A stretch of 64,000 nucleotides of DNA from Pseudomonas viciae (GTDB lineage Bacteria > Pseudomonadota > Gammaproteobacteria > Pseudomonadales > Pseudomonadaceae). The notes under the pieces were generated by a model that saw only the letters and a list, made by a program, of their open reading frames with translations, had not been told where the DNA came from and did not search any database. The DNA lies in assembly GCF_004786035.1 (NCBI RefSeq), contig NZ_CP035088.1, positions 5,468,001 through 5,532,000 on the forward strand. The letters are read 5' to 3'. Positions 8,985-21,399 of the stretch are shown in pieces. The position numbers and the translations under genes are program-made. How positions within the stretch are numbered: position 1 is the stretch's first letter; every line of letters starts with the position of its first letter.

Positions 8985-9007
8985 AAATTACCCTTATAGG
9001 GTAATTT
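8985..9007. promoter_or_regulatory. mqsRA operator palindrome
   Basis: Perfect 10-bp arms AAATTACCCT and AGGGTAATTT with a 3-bp spacer TAT, ending 21 bp before mqsR. The architecture parallels the E. coli mqsRA operator (AACCT-N3-AGGTT), which MqsA binds. Confidence 0.8.
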
Positions 9008-9028
9008 AAGGATAAGACACAGGGCTTT

Positions 9029-9340
9029 ATGGACAAGAGCACACCTCATTACGATATGGCTGTGATCAAGGCGGACATCAAGCGGCTTGGAAGAAACGCT
9101 TTTACCACCACTGCAAAAAAAACCGCGTGGACGCTTGGCTTGAACGTTTCGGACATGTTGGAGGTTGTTTGTGAGCTTGAGCGCAAGCAGTTCTACAAAT
9201 CCGTGACGACCTACGACGATCATCGGGTTTGGCATGACGTCTATCGCACCCACTCACACGGTCTGGAGATTTACATCAAAGTGACCTACCGCCCAAGCGG
9301 AGGCCCACCGGTAATTTCATTCAAGGAGAAAAACCCATGA
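9029..9340 (+). CDS. mqsR: MqsR toxin (mRNA interferase)
   Basis: Type II toxin; in E. coli MqsR cleaves mRNA at GCU/GCA sites. The 103-residue product has the family start (KSTPHY), the core FYKSVTTYDDHRVWHDVYR and the C-terminal ISFKEK. Aligned to E. coli MqsR, Lys56 is K57 and Tyr81 is Y82, but Gln68 is replaced by H69. It is the first gene of the pair, toxin before antitoxin as is usual for mqsRA, and its stop overlaps the mqsA start by 4 bases (ATGA). The cassette lies between unrelated genes and is probably an accessory insertion. Confidence 0.95.
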   Translation: MDKSTPHYDMAVIKADIKRLGRNAFTTTAKKTAWTLGLNVSDMLEVVCELERKQFYKSVTTYDDHRVWHDVYRTHSHGLEIYIKVTYRPSGGPPVISFKEKNP

Positions 9341-9819
9341 AGACTCAACAGTGTTTCAGCTGTGGTGCTCCGCAGGGCATGCTGCATTTCGAAGGCCGCG
9401 CAGAAACCCTGTGCGTCAAGGGACTGGAGCGCCGGGTCGATGATTTGTCTGGCTGGGAATGCCTGATGTGCGGCGAGGTCGAGCTCGATACCAGTTGCTC
9501 GGATCGCTATACAGATGCGGGAGATGAGCTGGTCACCGCTGCCAGGAAGATGATCGGCGAAGAAATGAAACGCATCCGTCGCAAACTGCACTTGTCTCAA
9601 AAAGAAGCGGTGGCATTGTTATCAGGCGGCGGCCACAACGCGTTTTCCCGCTATGAGCGCGGCGAGGTACTACCACCAAAAGCATTGACGTTGCTGATGC
9701 GCCTGCTTGACCGTTACCCGCATTTGCTTGCAGATGCACAGGCGTTAGCTGAAGAAACGGACTTGAGAAAATTCAGGACAACGGTGCACAAAGAGCACGA
9801 AACCCTCACGAATCATTGA
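9337..9819 (+). CDS. mqsA: MqsA antitoxin / repressor
   Basis: 160-residue antitoxin. The N-terminal zinc domain has two CxxC pairs (C6/C9 and C42/C45, matching C3/C6 and C37/C40 of E. coli MqsA); it should bind and block MqsR. The C-terminal half is a helix-turn-helix (LHLSQKEAVALLSGGGHNAFSR) that should bind the upstream palindrome. It is about 29 residues longer than E. coli MqsA, with the extra length after the HTH (LLADAQALAEETDLRKF). A strong bidirectional terminator follows. Confidence 0.95.
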   Translation: MKTQQCFSCGAPQGMLHFEGRAETLCVKGLERRVDDLSGWECLMCGEVELDTSCSDRYTDAGDELVTAARKMIGEEMKRIRRKLHLSQKEAVALLSGGGHNAFSRYERGEVLPPKALTLLMRLLDRYPHLLADAQALAEETDLRKFRTTVHKEHETLTNH

Positions 9820-9831
9820 ACCTGCTGCAAA

Positions 9832-9861
9832 AAATAAACCCGGACAAGTCCGGGTTTATTT
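9832..9861. terminator. Bidirectional terminator between mqsA and aapP
   Basis: Fourteen-bp perfect stem AAATAAACCCGGAC / GTCCGGGTTTATTT with loop AA, serving the converging mqsRA and aap transcripts. Confidence 0.85.
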
Positions 9862-9875
9862 CACTGCCTAAGGGA

Positions 9876-10640
9876 TCAATGCAGGATCTGGCTCAGGAAC
9901 AGCTTGGTGCGGTCGTTCTGCGGGTTGTCGAAGAAGTCGTTCGGCGCCGCCTGCTCGACGATTTCGCCCTTGTCCATGAAGATCACGCGGTTGGCCACGG
10001 TACGGGCAAAGCCCATTTCGTGGGTTACGCAGAGCATGGTCATGCCGTCTTCGGCCAGGCCGATCATGGTGTCCAGTACTTCCTTCACCATTTCCGGATC
10101 GAGGGCCGAAGTTGGCTCGTCGAACAGCATGATTTTCGGCTTCATGCACAGGGCTCGGGCGATGGCTACACGCTGTTGCTGACCGCCGGAGAGCTGGCCC
10201 GGGTACTTGTGCGCCTGCTCTGGAATGCGCACGCGCTCCAGGTAATGCATGGCGATTTCCTCGGCCTTGCGCTTGGGCATCTTGCGTACCCACATCGGCG
10301 CCAGGGTGCAGTTCTGCAGAATGGTCAGGTGCGGGAACAGGTTGAAGTGCTGGAACACCATGCCGACTTCACGGCGGATCGCTTCGATCTGCTTGAGGTC
10401 GTTGGTCAGTTCCACCCCGTCGACCACGATGCGGCCCTGCTGGTGCTCTTCCAGGCGGTTGAGGCAGCGGATGGTGGTGGACTTGCCGGAGCCCGATGGG
10501 CCGCACAGCACGATACGCTCGCCCTGCTTGACGTTCAGGTTGATGTCTTTCAACACGTGGAACTGGCCGTACCACTTGTTCACGCCCTGCATCTGAATAA
10601 TGCCTTCAGGGCTCACAGGCTGTTTGATCGCTTCACTCAT
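9876..10640 (-). CDS. aapP: General amino-acid ABC transporter, ATPase AapP
   Basis: 254-residue ATPase that powers import through AapQM. Walker [10 protein letters not shown] (47-55), Q-loop around FQHFNLFPH, signature LSGGQ (150-154), Walker B MLFDE (171-175) and switch His207 (VTHEMG) are all intact. It belongs to the polar amino-acid (PAAT) family, GlnQ/HisP-like. Last gene of the minus-strand operon aapJ-aapQ-aapM-aapP, 10 bp after aapM. Confidence 0.96.
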   Translation of the reverse strand: MSEAIKQPVSPEGIIQMQGVNKWYGQFHVLKDINLNVKQGERIVLCGPSGSGKSTTIRCLNRLEEHQQGRIVVDGVELTNDLKQIEAIRREVGMVFQHFNLFPHLTILQNCTLAPMWVRKMPKRKAEEIAMHYLERVRIPEQAHKYPGQLSGGQQQRVAIARALCMKPKIMLFDEPTSALDPEMVKEVLDTMIGLAEDGMTMLCVTHEMGFARTVANRVIFMDKGEIVEQAAPNDFFDNPQNDRTKLFLSQILH

Positions 10641-10650
10641 GAGTCAACTC

Positions 10651-11748
10651 CTAACGCTTGTGGCCAGTGTCCAGCTTGCGTTCCAAATGCATGGAATAGC
10701 GGGACATACCAAAACAGAAAATCCAGAACACCAGGGCGGCGAACACATAGCCTTCGGTGGCCATGCCCAGCCATTTCGGGTCGGCGGCAGCTTGTTTCAC
10801 GCTGTTGAGCAGGTCGAACAAACCGATGATGATCACCAGGCTCGTGTCCTTGAACAACGCAATGAAGGTGTTGACGATACCGGGGATCACCATCTTCAAG
10901 GCTTGCGGCAGAATCACCAGGCCCATGCTGCGCCAGTAGCCCAGGCCCATCGCGGCGGCCGCTTCGTATTGACCCTTGGGAATGGCTTGCAGGCCGCCCC
11001 GTACCACTTCGGCAATGTAGGCCGACTGGAACAGGATCACCCCGATCAGCGCCCGCAGCAGCTTGTCGAAGTTCATGCCTTCGGGCAGGAACAGCGGCAG
11101 CATCACCGACGACATGAACAGCACCGTGATCAACGGCACGCCGCGCCAGAACTCGATGAAGGTCACGCAGACCACACGGATCGCCGGCATGTTCGAGCGG
11201 CGACCCAAGGCCAGGACGATGCCCAGCGGCAGAGCGCCGACGATACCGACGGTGGCGATCACCAGGGTCAGCATCAGGCCGCCCCATTGGCTGGTCGCCA
11301 CGGCGTCCAGGCCGAACACGCCACCGTGCAGCAGGCACCAGGAGATGATCGGGTACAGCACCAGGAAGCTCAGGCCATAGATCGCCTTGCGCGGGAAGCG
11401 CGAGATGAACAGTGGCGCCACACCGATGACCGCCAGCCACACGGTCAGGTCTACACGCCAGCGCAGGTCCGCTGGGTAGTAGCCGTACATGAACTGACCG
11501 AAACGCTGCTGGATGAACACCCAGCAGGCGCCTTCCTTGGTGCAGTCGGCGCGGGTGGTGCCGACCCAGTTGGCATCGAGGATCGCCCATTGCAACAGCG
11601 GTGGGACGATCAGGTAGATCAGATAAAACGCGAACAGCGTCAGCAGCGTGTTGATCCAGCTGGAGAACATGTTGGCGCGCATCCACGCCACCACGCCGAT
11701 GCTGCTGCCCGGCGGGGGCATGTCAGGTTTGAAAGTATGAGTCGTCAT
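10651..11748 (-). CDS. aapM: General amino-acid ABC transporter, permease AapM
   Basis: 365-residue inner-membrane permease of the His/Glu/Gln/Arg class. A hydrophobic N-terminal part with extra helices and a cysteine-containing loop (about residues 65-85) precedes the conserved permease core, which carries the EAA-type loop (EAAAAMGLGYWRSMGLVILPQA). It starts at ATG 11748, 10 bp after aapQ. With AapQ it forms the heterodimeric channel for a broad range of L-amino acids. Confidence 0.95.
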   Translation of the reverse strand: MTTHTFKPDMPPPGSSIGVVAWMRANMFSSWINTLLTLFAFYLIYLIVPPLLQWAILDANWVGTTRADCTKEGACWVFIQQRFGQFMYGYYPADLRWRVDLTVWLAVIGVAPLFISRFPRKAIYGLSFLVLYPIISWCLLHGGVFGLDAVATSQWGGLMLTLVIATVGIVGALPLGIVLALGRRSNMPAIRVVCVTFIEFWRGVPLITVLFMSSVMLPLFLPEGMNFDKLLRALIGVILFQSAYIAEVVRGGLQAIPKGQYEAAAAMGLGYWRSMGLVILPQALKMVIPGIVNTFIALFKDTSLVIIIGLFDLLNSVKQAAADPKWLGMATEGYVFAALVFWIFCFGMSRYSMHLERKLDTGHKR

Positions 11749-11758
11749 GCGCGTTTCC

Positions 11759-12940
11759 TCACCGCTCGATCAGCGCAATGCGCTTGTTGTACCAGTTCAT
11801 CAGCAAGGAAATGCTGATACTGATCGCCAGGTACACACTCATGGTGATGGCAATCACCTCGATGGCCTGGCCGGTCTGGTTCAACACCGTACCGGCAAAC
11901 AGCGAAACCATTTCCGGGTAACCGATACCGGCTGCCAGGGACGAGTTTTTCGCCAGGTTCAGGTATTGGCTGGTCAGCGGTGGAATGATCACGCGCAGGG
12001 CCTGCGGGATGATCACCTTGCGCAGGGTCGGACCGTTGCGCAGCCCCAGGGAACGGGCCGCTTCGGTCTGGCCGTGGCTGACCGACTTGATGCCCGAGCG
12101 CACGATCTCGGCGATGAACGCCGCGGTGTACACGGTCAAGGCCAGGGTCAAGGCCAGCAGTTCCGGGATCAGCACCCAGCCACCGACGAAGTTGAAGCCC
12201 TTGAGCTCCGGCATTTCCCAACTCACTGGCGCACCAAACAGCAGCGCGCACAGGGTCGGGATCACCAGCAACAGCGCCAGGCCGACCCAGAACTTGTGGA
12301 ACGGCTCGCCGGTCGCCTCGAAACGCTTGTTCGCCCAGCGCGTCATCAGCACGATGGCGACGATGGCCAGCACGATGCTGATCACAAACGGCCAGAACCC
12401 GTCTGCGGTCAGGGCGGCCGGCATGTTCAAGCCCCGGCTGCTGACAAAGAAGGTGTCGCCCAGGTTATGGGCGGCACGCGGGCCAGGCATGCTGAGGAAC
12501 ACCGCGAAGTACCAGAACAGGATCTGCAGCAGCGGCGGGATGTTACGGAAGACCTCGACATAAACAGTCGCCAGCTTGGAAATGATCCAGTTCTGCGACA
12601 GTCGCGCCACGCCAATGATGAACCCGAGGATGGTCGCCAGGATCACGCCGATGAAGGTCACCAGCAGCGTGTTGAGCAACCCGATGACAAAGACGCGGGC
12701 ATAGCTGTCCGCTTCGGTGTAGTCGATCAGGTGTTGGGCAATGCCGAACCCGGCACTGCGTTCCAGGAAGCCGAAGCCGGAGGTGATACCCCGATGCTCG
12801 AGGTTGGTCTGCGTGTTATCGAACAGAAACCAGCCCAGCGAAATAACCGCCACGACCGTGACGATCTGAAATACCCACGCACGCACTCGTGGATCGCTGA
12901 GGCTGAGCCTCTGCTTAGGTGCGCCGATTGAATTTTGCAT
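11759..12940 (-). CDS. aapQ: General amino-acid ABC transporter, permease AapQ
   Basis: 393 residues; inner-membrane permease partner of AapM. It shows the AapQ pattern: a first helix near residue 28, a large insert between the N-terminal helices and core, and the EAA loop EAARSLGLRNGPTLRKVIIP near the C-terminus. It follows aapJ after a 65-bp gap that contains a strong stem-loop, a usual arrangement that keeps the binding protein more abundant than the permeases. Confidence 0.95.
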   Translation of the reverse strand: MQNSIGAPKQRLSLSDPRVRAWVFQIVTVVAVISLGWFLFDNTQTNLEHRGITSGFGFLERSAGFGIAQHLIDYTEADSYARVFVIGLLNTLLVTFIGVILATILGFIIGVARLSQNWIISKLATVYVEVFRNIPPLLQILFWYFAVFLSMPGPRAAHNLGDTFFVSSRGLNMPAALTADGFWPFVISIVLAIVAIVLMTRWANKRFEATGEPFHKFWVGLALLLVIPTLCALLFGAPVSWEMPELKGFNFVGGWVLIPELLALTLALTVYTAAFIAEIVRSGIKSVSHGQTEAARSLGLRNGPTLRKVIIPQALRVIIPPLTSQYLNLAKNSSLAAGIGYPEMVSLFAGTVLNQTGQAIEVIAITMSVYLAISISISLLMNWYNKRIALIER

Positions 12941-12969
12941 GAAGTGCCCCGCAAAGAATGGAACAGAAC

Positions 12970-12998
12970 ATCACCCGGTGGTTGGCCCACCGGGTGAT
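12970..12998 (-). promoter_or_regulatory. Stem-loop between aapJ and aapQ
   Basis: Perfect 12-bp stem ATCACCCGGTGG / CCACCGGGTGAT with a 5-base loop and no T tract. Likely an attenuator or 3'-end stabiliser that lets aapJ mRNA exceed the downstream permease mRNA. Confidence 0.7.
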
Positions 12999-13005
12999 AG
13001 AACCA

Positions 13006-14037
13006 TCAGCGCACTGGTGGTGCGTATTGAATGCCGCCAGCGTTCCACAGAGCGTTCAAGCCGCGATCGATTTCCAGCGGAGTGCCCTTGCCGAGGTTGC
13101 GCTCGAACATTTCGCCGTAGTTACCGACTTGCTTGACGATCTGCACGACCCAGTCTTTCGGCAGTTTCAGGTCTTTGCCGTATTCACCGTCGGCGCCCAA
13201 CATACGAGCGACGTCAGGGTTCTTGGTGGCCTTGGCTTCGGCCTCGACGTTCTTCGAGGTCACACCGGCTTCTTCAGCGTTGAGCAGCGCGTAGCCGGTC
13301 CAACGCACGATGGCCAGCCACTCGTCGTCGCCATTACGCACGACCGGACCCAGAGGCTCCTTGGAAATGGTTTCCGGCAGAACCACGTAGTCCTTCGGCG
13401 AAGCCAGCTTGCTGCGCTGGGCGAACAGCTGGGACTTGTCGGAGGTCAGCACGTCGCAACGACCAGATTCCAGCGACTTGGCGCTTTCATCGGAGGTGTC
13501 GAAAGTGATCGGGGTGTACTTCAGGCCGTTGGCGCGGAAGTAGTCGGAAACGTTCAGCTCGGTGGTGGTACCGGCCTGGATGCAGATGGTTGCACCGTCC
13601 AGTTCCTTGGCGCTCTTGACGCCCAGCTTGTTGTTCGCCAGGAAGCCGATGCCGTCGTAGTAGGTAATGAAACCTGGAAACTTCAGGCCCATGCCAGCGT
13701 CACGGGAGCTGGTCATGGTGGAGTTGCGCGAGAGCATATCGATTTCGCCCGATTGCAGCGCAGTGAAGCGCTCCTTGGCGTTCAACTGGCTGAATTTGAC
13801 CTTGGTCGCATCACCAAATACAGCAGCGGCCACGGCGCGGCAGAAGTCAGCGTCGATACCGACGATCTTGCCGGTCGAATCAGGCACCGAGAAACCCGGC
13901 AAGCCATCACTCACACCACATTGCACAAAGCCTTTCTTCTGTACGGCATCCAGGGTTGCACCCGCCTGAGCGAACCCGCTGACGCCGAGTACTGCCGCTG
14001 CAGTCACGACGGCCAGGGTGGATTTCAGTAACTTCAT
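13006..14037 (-). CDS. aapJ: General amino-acid ABC transporter, periplasmic binding protein AapJ
   Basis: 343 residues with a Sec signal peptide (MKLLKSTLAVV ... GFAQAG, cleavage near residue 25). The mature protein is a family-3 solute-binding protein with the early block KGFVQCGVSDGLPGFSVPDSTGK and the GIDADFCRAVAAAVFGD segment. It delivers L-amino acids to AapQM. Start ATG 14037 has a GGAGG ribosome site 7 bases upstream. First gene of the aap operon; the promoter must lie in the 473-bp region before it. Confidence 0.95.
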   Translation of the reverse strand: MKLLKSTLAVVTAAAVLGVSGFAQAGATLDAVQKKGFVQCGVSDGLPGFSVPDSTGKIVGIDADFCRAVAAAVFGDATKVKFSQLNAKERFTALQSGEIDMLSRNSTMTSSRDAGMGLKFPGFITYYDGIGFLANNKLGVKSAKELDGATICIQAGTTTELNVSDYFRANGLKYTPITFDTSDESAKSLESGRCDVLTSDKSQLFAQRSKLASPKDYVVLPETISKEPLGPVVRNGDDEWLAIVRWTGYALLNAEEAGVTSKNVEAEAKATKNPDVARMLGADGEYGKDLKLPKDWVVQIVKQVGNYGEMFERNLGKGTPLEIDRGLNALWNAGGIQYAPPVR

Positions 14038-15167
<1,130 letters not shown>

Positions 15168-15259
15168 AAAGGCTCATCGCCACCTTTGATGATCACACTA
15201 CGCCGCGCCCGTTTCTTGCATTACACTGGCCGGCGTACATTCCTTAACCAATCGATGAG

Positions 15260-16735
15260 ATGACCGTGCTCAAAGCACTCAAGAAGATGTTCGGTAAAAG
15301 CGAGGCCGAGCAACTCGCGCCTGGCGCAAGCGCCCCTGTCAACGGCCAGAGCCGTACCGATGCGCAACAACCGCGCCGTGCTGCCCCTGCTGCACAGGCA
15401 AAAAAAGAGCCGGTGACCCCACCCGCCGCCCAGCCTGCCACGGCCCCTGAACCAGAAAAGCCACGCAACGAAGCCCCCAAGCCGCGCCGCGAACGCGCAC
15501 CGAAACCGCCGGTCGTCGCCTGGAAGCTCGAGGACTTCGTCGTAGAACCCCAGGAAGGCAAGACCCGCTTCCACGACTTCAAACTCGCCCCTGAGCTGAT
15601 GCACGCCATCCAGGACCTGGGCTTCCCGTACTGCACGCCGATCCAGGCCCAGGTGCTGGGCTTCACCCTCGCCGGCAAAGACGCCATCGGCCGCGCCCAG
15701 ACCGGTACTGGCAAGACCGCCGCGTTCCTGATTTCCATCATCACCCAGTTGCTGCAGACCCCGCCGCCTAAAGAGCGCTACATGGGCGAGCCGCGGGCAC
15801 TGATCATCGCCCCGACCCGCGAACTGGTGGTACAGATCGCCAAGGACGCCGCCGACCTGACCAAGTACACCGGCCTGAACGTGATGACGTTCGTGGGCGG
15901 CATGGACTTCGATAAACAGCTCAAGCACCTCGAAGCGCGCCACTGCGACATCCTGGTCGCCACACCGGGCCGCCTGCTGGACTTCAACCAGCGTGGCGAC
16001 GTGCACCTGGACATGGTCGAGGTGATGGTGCTGGACGAAGCCGACCGCATGCTCGACATGGGTTTCATCCCGCAGGTGCGCCAGATCATTCGCCAGACCC
16101 CACCGAAAAGCGAACGCCAGACCCTGCTGTTCTCCGCCACCTTCACCGAAGATGTGATGAACCTGGCCAAGCAATGGACCACCGACCCGTCCATCGTCGA
16201 GATCGAGGCGCTGAACGTCGCCAGCGAAAACGTCGAACAGCACATCTATGCAGTGGCCGGTGCCGACAAGTACAAGCTGCTCTACAACCTGGTCAACGAC
16301 AACGGTTGGGAGCGGGTGATGGTCTTCGCCAACCGCAAGGACGAAGTACGGCGCATCGAAGAACGCCTGGTGCGCGATGGCGTCAACGCTGCGCAACTGT
16401 CGGGCGACGTACCACAGCATAAGCGCATCAAGACGCTGGAAGGCTTTCGCGAAGGCAAGATCCGCGTGCTGGTGGCCACTGATGTGGCCGGACGCGGTAT
16501 CCACATCGACGGCATCAGCCACGTGATCAACTTCACGTTGCCGGAAGTGCCGGATGACTATGTGCACCGGATTGGCCGTACCGGGCGTGCAGGCGCTGCT
16601 GGCGTATCGATCAGCTTCGCCGGTGAGGATGACTCCTATCAGTTGCCATCGATCGAAGCGCTGCTAGGGAAGAAGATCAATTGCGAAACCCCACCGACTC
16701 ATCTGCTTCGGCCGGTTGAGCGCAAGCGCCCTTAA
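15260..16735 (+). CDS. rhlB: ATP-dependent RNA helicase RhlB
   Basis: DEAD-box helicase that unwinds structured RNA for the RNase E degradosome. Motifs in order: Q-motif [10 protein letters not shown] (122-131), AQTGTGKT (146-153), PTREL (185-189), TPGR (235-238), DEAD (259-262), SAT (292-294), and [10 protein letters not shown] near the C-terminus. Residues 15-85 form an extra Pro/Ala/Lys-rich, probably disordered N-terminal extension absent from E. coli RhlB, giving 491 residues against about 420. A strong terminator follows. Confidence 0.95.
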   Translation: MTVLKALKKMFGKSEAEQLAPGASAPVNGQSRTDAQQPRRAAPAAQAKKEPVTPPAAQPATAPEPEKPRNEAPKPRRERAPKPPVVAWKLEDFVVEPQEGKTRFHDFKLAPELMHAIQDLGFPYCTPIQAQVLGFTLAGKDAIGRAQTGTGKTAAFLISIITQLLQTPPPKERYMGEPRALIIAPTRELVVQIAKDAADLTKYTGLNVMTFVGGMDFDKQLKHLEARHCDILVATPGRLLDFNQRGDVHLDMVEVMVLDEADRMLDMGFIPQVRQIIRQTPPKSERQTLLFSATFTEDVMNLAKQWTTDPSIVEIEALNVASENVEQHIYAVAGADKYKLLYNLVNDNGWERVMVFANRKDEVRRIEERLVRDGVNAAQLSGDVPQHKRIKTLEGFREGKIRVLVATDVAGRGIHIDGISHVINFTLPEVPDDYVHRIGRTGRAGAAGVSISFAGEDDSYQLPSIEALLGKKINCETPPTHLLRPVERKRP

Positions 16736-16752
16736 CCGTCGCCTGGAACCAG

Positions 16753-16784
16753 AAAGCGCAGCCGCAAACGCTGCGCTTTTTTTT
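16753..16784 (+). terminator. Intrinsic terminator of rhlB
   Basis: Stem AAAGCGCAGC / GCTGCGCTTT with a 7-base loop and a run of eight T, 17 bp after the rhlB stop. Confidence 0.92.
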
Positions 16785-16811
16785 CGCCCGGGATATTGCC
16801 CAACAGAACTA

Positions 16812-16828
16812 AAAGTCCATAATGGACA
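16812..16828 (+). promoter_or_regulatory. Candidate DauR operator upstream of dauB
   Basis: AAAGTCCATAATGGACA contains the palindrome GTCCAT-A-ATGGAC, 32 bp before dauB. A near copy (13 of 17 bases) is found upstream of the periplasmic binding-protein gene at 20744-20760. Confidence 0.6.
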
Positions 16829-16859
16829 AATTAGTTTACACAAGCACCCCGGAGTCCCG

Positions 16860-19027
<2,168 letters not shown>

Positions 19028-19114
19028 ATCCACCCAGGTGACGCATCGCCTCGATTGCGGCACACTCCCCGCGCCCCTGCTTCACGGGGCGCTGACGCTG
19101 CCTGGAGCCCTGTC

Positions 19115-19741
19115 ATGAACGCCCCTCACACTGATCCGGCACTGGATAATTTCCACACCATCGCCGACGCCATCGCCACCCTGTTCTACCCCCACGCCGA
19201 GGTGGTGCTGCACGACCTTCGCTCGCAGAAAGTCGACTACATCGCCAACAACCTGTCCAAGCGTGAGATTGGCGATGACTCATCCCTGGAAGACATGCTC
19301 AGCGAAGACGTCAGCGAACGTAACATCGGGCCGTACGAAAAGCTGAATTGGGATGGGCAGAAGATTCGCAGCCTCAGCAGCGTCCTGCGCGACGCCGACG
19401 GTCATCCGCTGGCAGTACTGTGCATCAATCTGAATATTTCGCTGTTCGAGAATGCCAAGGCCGCGCTGGACCTGTTCCTCTCGCCGAGCAAGTTGATCCC
19501 GCAGCCGGACTCACTGTTTCGCGATGACTGGCAGGAGCGGATCAACACCTTTCTCCATGCCTGGATGCGCGAACGCCAGCTGAGCCTGAACCTGCTGACC
19601 CGCGACCACAAACGCGAACTGGTGCTGGCGCTGCACGCCGAGGGCGCGTTCAAGGGCAAGAGCGCGTCCAACTACGTGGCCAATGTGCTGAACATGGGGC
19701 GGGCGACGGTGTACAAGCATTTGAAGGAGTTGAAGGGCTGA
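19115..19741 (+). CDS. dauR: Transcriptional regulator DauR (YheO-PAS/HTH)
   Basis: 208 residues. N-terminal YheO-like PAS domain (AIATLFYPHAEVVLHDLRSQ, VLCINLNISLF) and a C-terminal DauR-type helix-turn-helix (NMGRATVYKHLKEL). In P. aeruginosa DauR represses dauBAR and D-arginine relieves it. The start is ATG 19115 with CTGGAG upstream. Third gene of dauBAR; its stop is followed 12 bases later by a CCTGG tandem repeat. Confidence 0.92.
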   Translation: MNAPHTDPALDNFHTIADAIATLFYPHAEVVLHDLRSQKVDYIANNLSKREIGDDSSLEDMLSEDVSERNIGPYEKLNWDGQKIRSLSSVLRDADGHPLAVLCINLNISLFENAKAALDLFLSPSKLIPQPDSLFRDDWQERINTFLHAWMRERQLSLNLLTRDHKRELVLALHAEGAFKGKSASNYVANVLNMGRATVYKHLKELKG

Positions 19742-19753
19742 GGGTTTTTGTTG

Positions 19754-19795
19754 CCTGGCCTGGCCTGGCCTGGCCTGGCCTGGCCTGGCCTGGCC
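19754..19795. repeat. Pentanucleotide tandem repeat (CCTGG)8
   Basis: Eight perfect CCTGG units plus CC. Each unit is also a CC(A/T)GG site. Located in the dauR 3' region between its stop and a REP. Confidence 0.95.
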
Positions 19796-19796
19796 T

Positions 19797-19893
19797 CATC
19801 GCGAGCACGCTCGCTCCCACAGTGGATCTCGTTGAACACAAAAACTGTGTCCGCCGCAAATCCGTTGTGGGAGCGAGCTTGCTCGCAATGGCG
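19797..19893. repeat. REPIN after dauR
   Basis: Inverted REP ending GCTCCCACA at about 19821, and a forward REP (TGTGGGAGCGAGCTTGCTCG) at 19866-19893, forming a pair in the 3' region between dauR and the convergent binding-protein gene. Confidence 0.85.
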
Positions 19894-19898
19894 ATTGA

Positions 19899-20675
19899 TC
19901 AGTCGCCGTAGATATCCGACTTGAAATACTTGGCCTGGATCTTCTGATACTCCCCACTGGCCCGAATCCCATCGATGGCCTTGTTCAAGTCCGCCACCAA
20001 CTCGGTATTGCCTTTACGCACCGCGATACCCGCGCCTTCACCAACGTATTTCGGATCCTTGAGTTCCGGCCCGACAAACGCGTAGCCCTTGCCCCGAGGC
20101 ATCGACAGGAAGTCCTCCAGCGGGATGGTATCGGCGAAAATCGCGTCCAGGCGACCGGACGCCAGGTCCATGTAGATTTCTTCGTTGTTGCTGTAGCGCT
20201 TGACCGTCACGCCCTTGGGTTCGAAGACTTCAGTGGCGAAGCGGTCGGTGGTGGTAGCGCGCTGCACGCCCACGGTCTTGCCCTTGAGGCTGGCGTACTG
20301 GTCATCGACCACCGCGCCTTCCTTCATGACCAACCGTGATGAGGTGAAGTAATACTTGTGGGTGAAATCCACCGACTTCTTGCGCTCTTCGGTAATGGTC
20401 ATGGACGACAGCGCCAGGTCAATTTTCTTCACCTTCAGCGATGGAATCAGCCCGTCGAATTCACCTTCGATCCACTCACACTTGACCTTCATCTGCGCGC
20501 ACAAGGCATTGCCGATGTCGTAGTCAAAACCTTCGATTTTCCCTTCCGAGGTCTTGGAAGCAAACGGCGGGTAAGCCGCCTCGATGCCGATGCGCAAGGT
20601 TTTCTCGGCGGCGAACAGGCTGCTGGAGGCCAGCAGGCTCAAGGCCAGGCCGGTGATGAGGTGGCGTTTGTTCAT
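19899..20675 (-). CDS. Periplasmic basic-amino-acid binding protein (ArgT/AotJ-like)
   Basis: 258 residues: signal peptide ([22 protein letters not shown]) and a family-3 solute-binding domain with [32 protein letters not shown] and [15 protein letters not shown], the pattern of lysine/arginine/ornithine binders. Convergent with dauBAR and carrying the same operator-like motif upstream, it probably supplies D- or L-arginine; the equivalent gene lies next to dauBAR in P. aeruginosa (PA3865). No permease or ATPase gene is adjacent, so it must share a transporter encoded elsewhere. Confidence 0.9.
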   Translation of the reverse strand: MNKRHLITGLALSLLASSSLFAAEKTLRIGIEAAYPPFASKTSEGKIEGFDYDIGNALCAQMKVKCEWIEGEFDGLIPSLKVKKIDLALSSMTITEERKKSVDFTHKYYFTSSRLVMKEGAVVDDQYASLKGKTVGVQRATTTDRFATEVFEPKGVTVKRYSNNEEIYMDLASGRLDAIFADTIPLEDFLSMPRGKGYAFVGPELKDPKYVGEGAGIAVRKGNTELVADLNKAIDGIRASGEYQKIQAKYFKSDIYGD

Positions 20676-20743
20676 GATCGATCTCTCGCGGGTTGTTGTT
20701 GGTTTGGCAGAGAAAGGTGGGCGTGACTATTTTGTACTTATAA

Positions 20744-20776
20744 ATCCATACTGGACTTTAATGTACACATCGTCAA
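20744..20776 (-). promoter_or_regulatory. Promoter and candidate DauR operator of the binding-protein gene
   Basis: Reading on the minus strand: -35 TTGACG (20771-20776), 17-bp spacer, -10 CAGTAT (20748-20753). The operator-like AAAGTCCAGTATGGATT (20744-20760) covers the -10 box, a position suited to repression. Confidence 0.55.
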
Positions 20777-20813
20777 TTGGGGAAAGCGGGAAAATGATGG
20801 AAGGCTGATGGCC

Positions 20814-20910
20814 CCTTCGCGAGCAAGCCCGCTCCCACAGAGGCCCTGCGTTGAGCACAAATATGTGTACGACACAGATTCCCTGTGGGAGCGGGCTTGC
20901 TCGCGAAGGC
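20814..20910. repeat. REPIN between binding-protein gene and moaE
   Basis: Inverted REP (CTTCGCGAGCAAGCCCGCTC onward, to 20839) and forward REP (20884-20910) as a convergent pair. Confidence 0.9.
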
Positions 20911-20943
20911 GGACTCACAGCCTCCAAATGACTGACAGGCTGC

Positions 20944-21396
20944 CTACTGCTTCCAGCGACCCGCCGCCGCATGATCACTGTCGCGCCCTTCCACCCAGCG
21001 CGGGCCGTCGGCGGTGTTTTCCTTCTTCCAGAACGGCGCGCGGGTCTTGAGGTAGTCCATGACAAAGGCGCAGGCGTCGAATGCCGCCTGGCGATGGGCA
21101 CTGGCGGCCGCGACAAAGACGATCGGTTCGCCCGGTTCCAGGGCACCGATGCGGTGCAGCACCTCCAGCTTGAGCAGCGGCCAGCGCTGCTCGGCCTCGG
21201 TGGCGATCTTGCCCAGGGCCTTTTCGGTCATGCCCGGGTAGTGCTCCAGAAACATCCCGGATACCTCGAGACCGTCATTGAAGTCACGCACGTAGCCGAC
21301 AAAACTCACCACCGCCCCCACACCGACATTGGCCGCGTGCATCGCGTTGACTTCGGCACCCGGGTCGAATGGCTCGGCCTGCACACGAATAGCCAT
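20944..21396 (-). CDS. moaE: Molybdopterin synthase large (catalytic) subunit MoaE
   Basis: Transfers sulfur from MoaD thiocarboxylate to cyclic pyranopterin monophosphate, making molybdopterin. 150 residues with the family blocks GAVVSFVGYVRDFN, LEHYPGMTEKAL, HRIGALEPGEPIVFVA, AHRQAAFDAC and the catalytic-lysine region DYLKTRAPFWKKE. Last gene of the minus-strand moaC-moaD-moaE operon, 3 bp after moaD. Confidence 0.96.
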   Translation of the reverse strand: MAIRVQAEPFDPGAEVNAMHAANVGVGAVVSFVGYVRDFNDGLEVSGMFLEHYPGMTEKALGKIATEAEQRWPLLKLEVLHRIGALEPGEPIVFVAAASAHRQAAFDACAFVMDYLKTRAPFWKKENTADGPRWVEGRDSDHAAAGRWKQ

Positions 21397-21399
21397 GGT

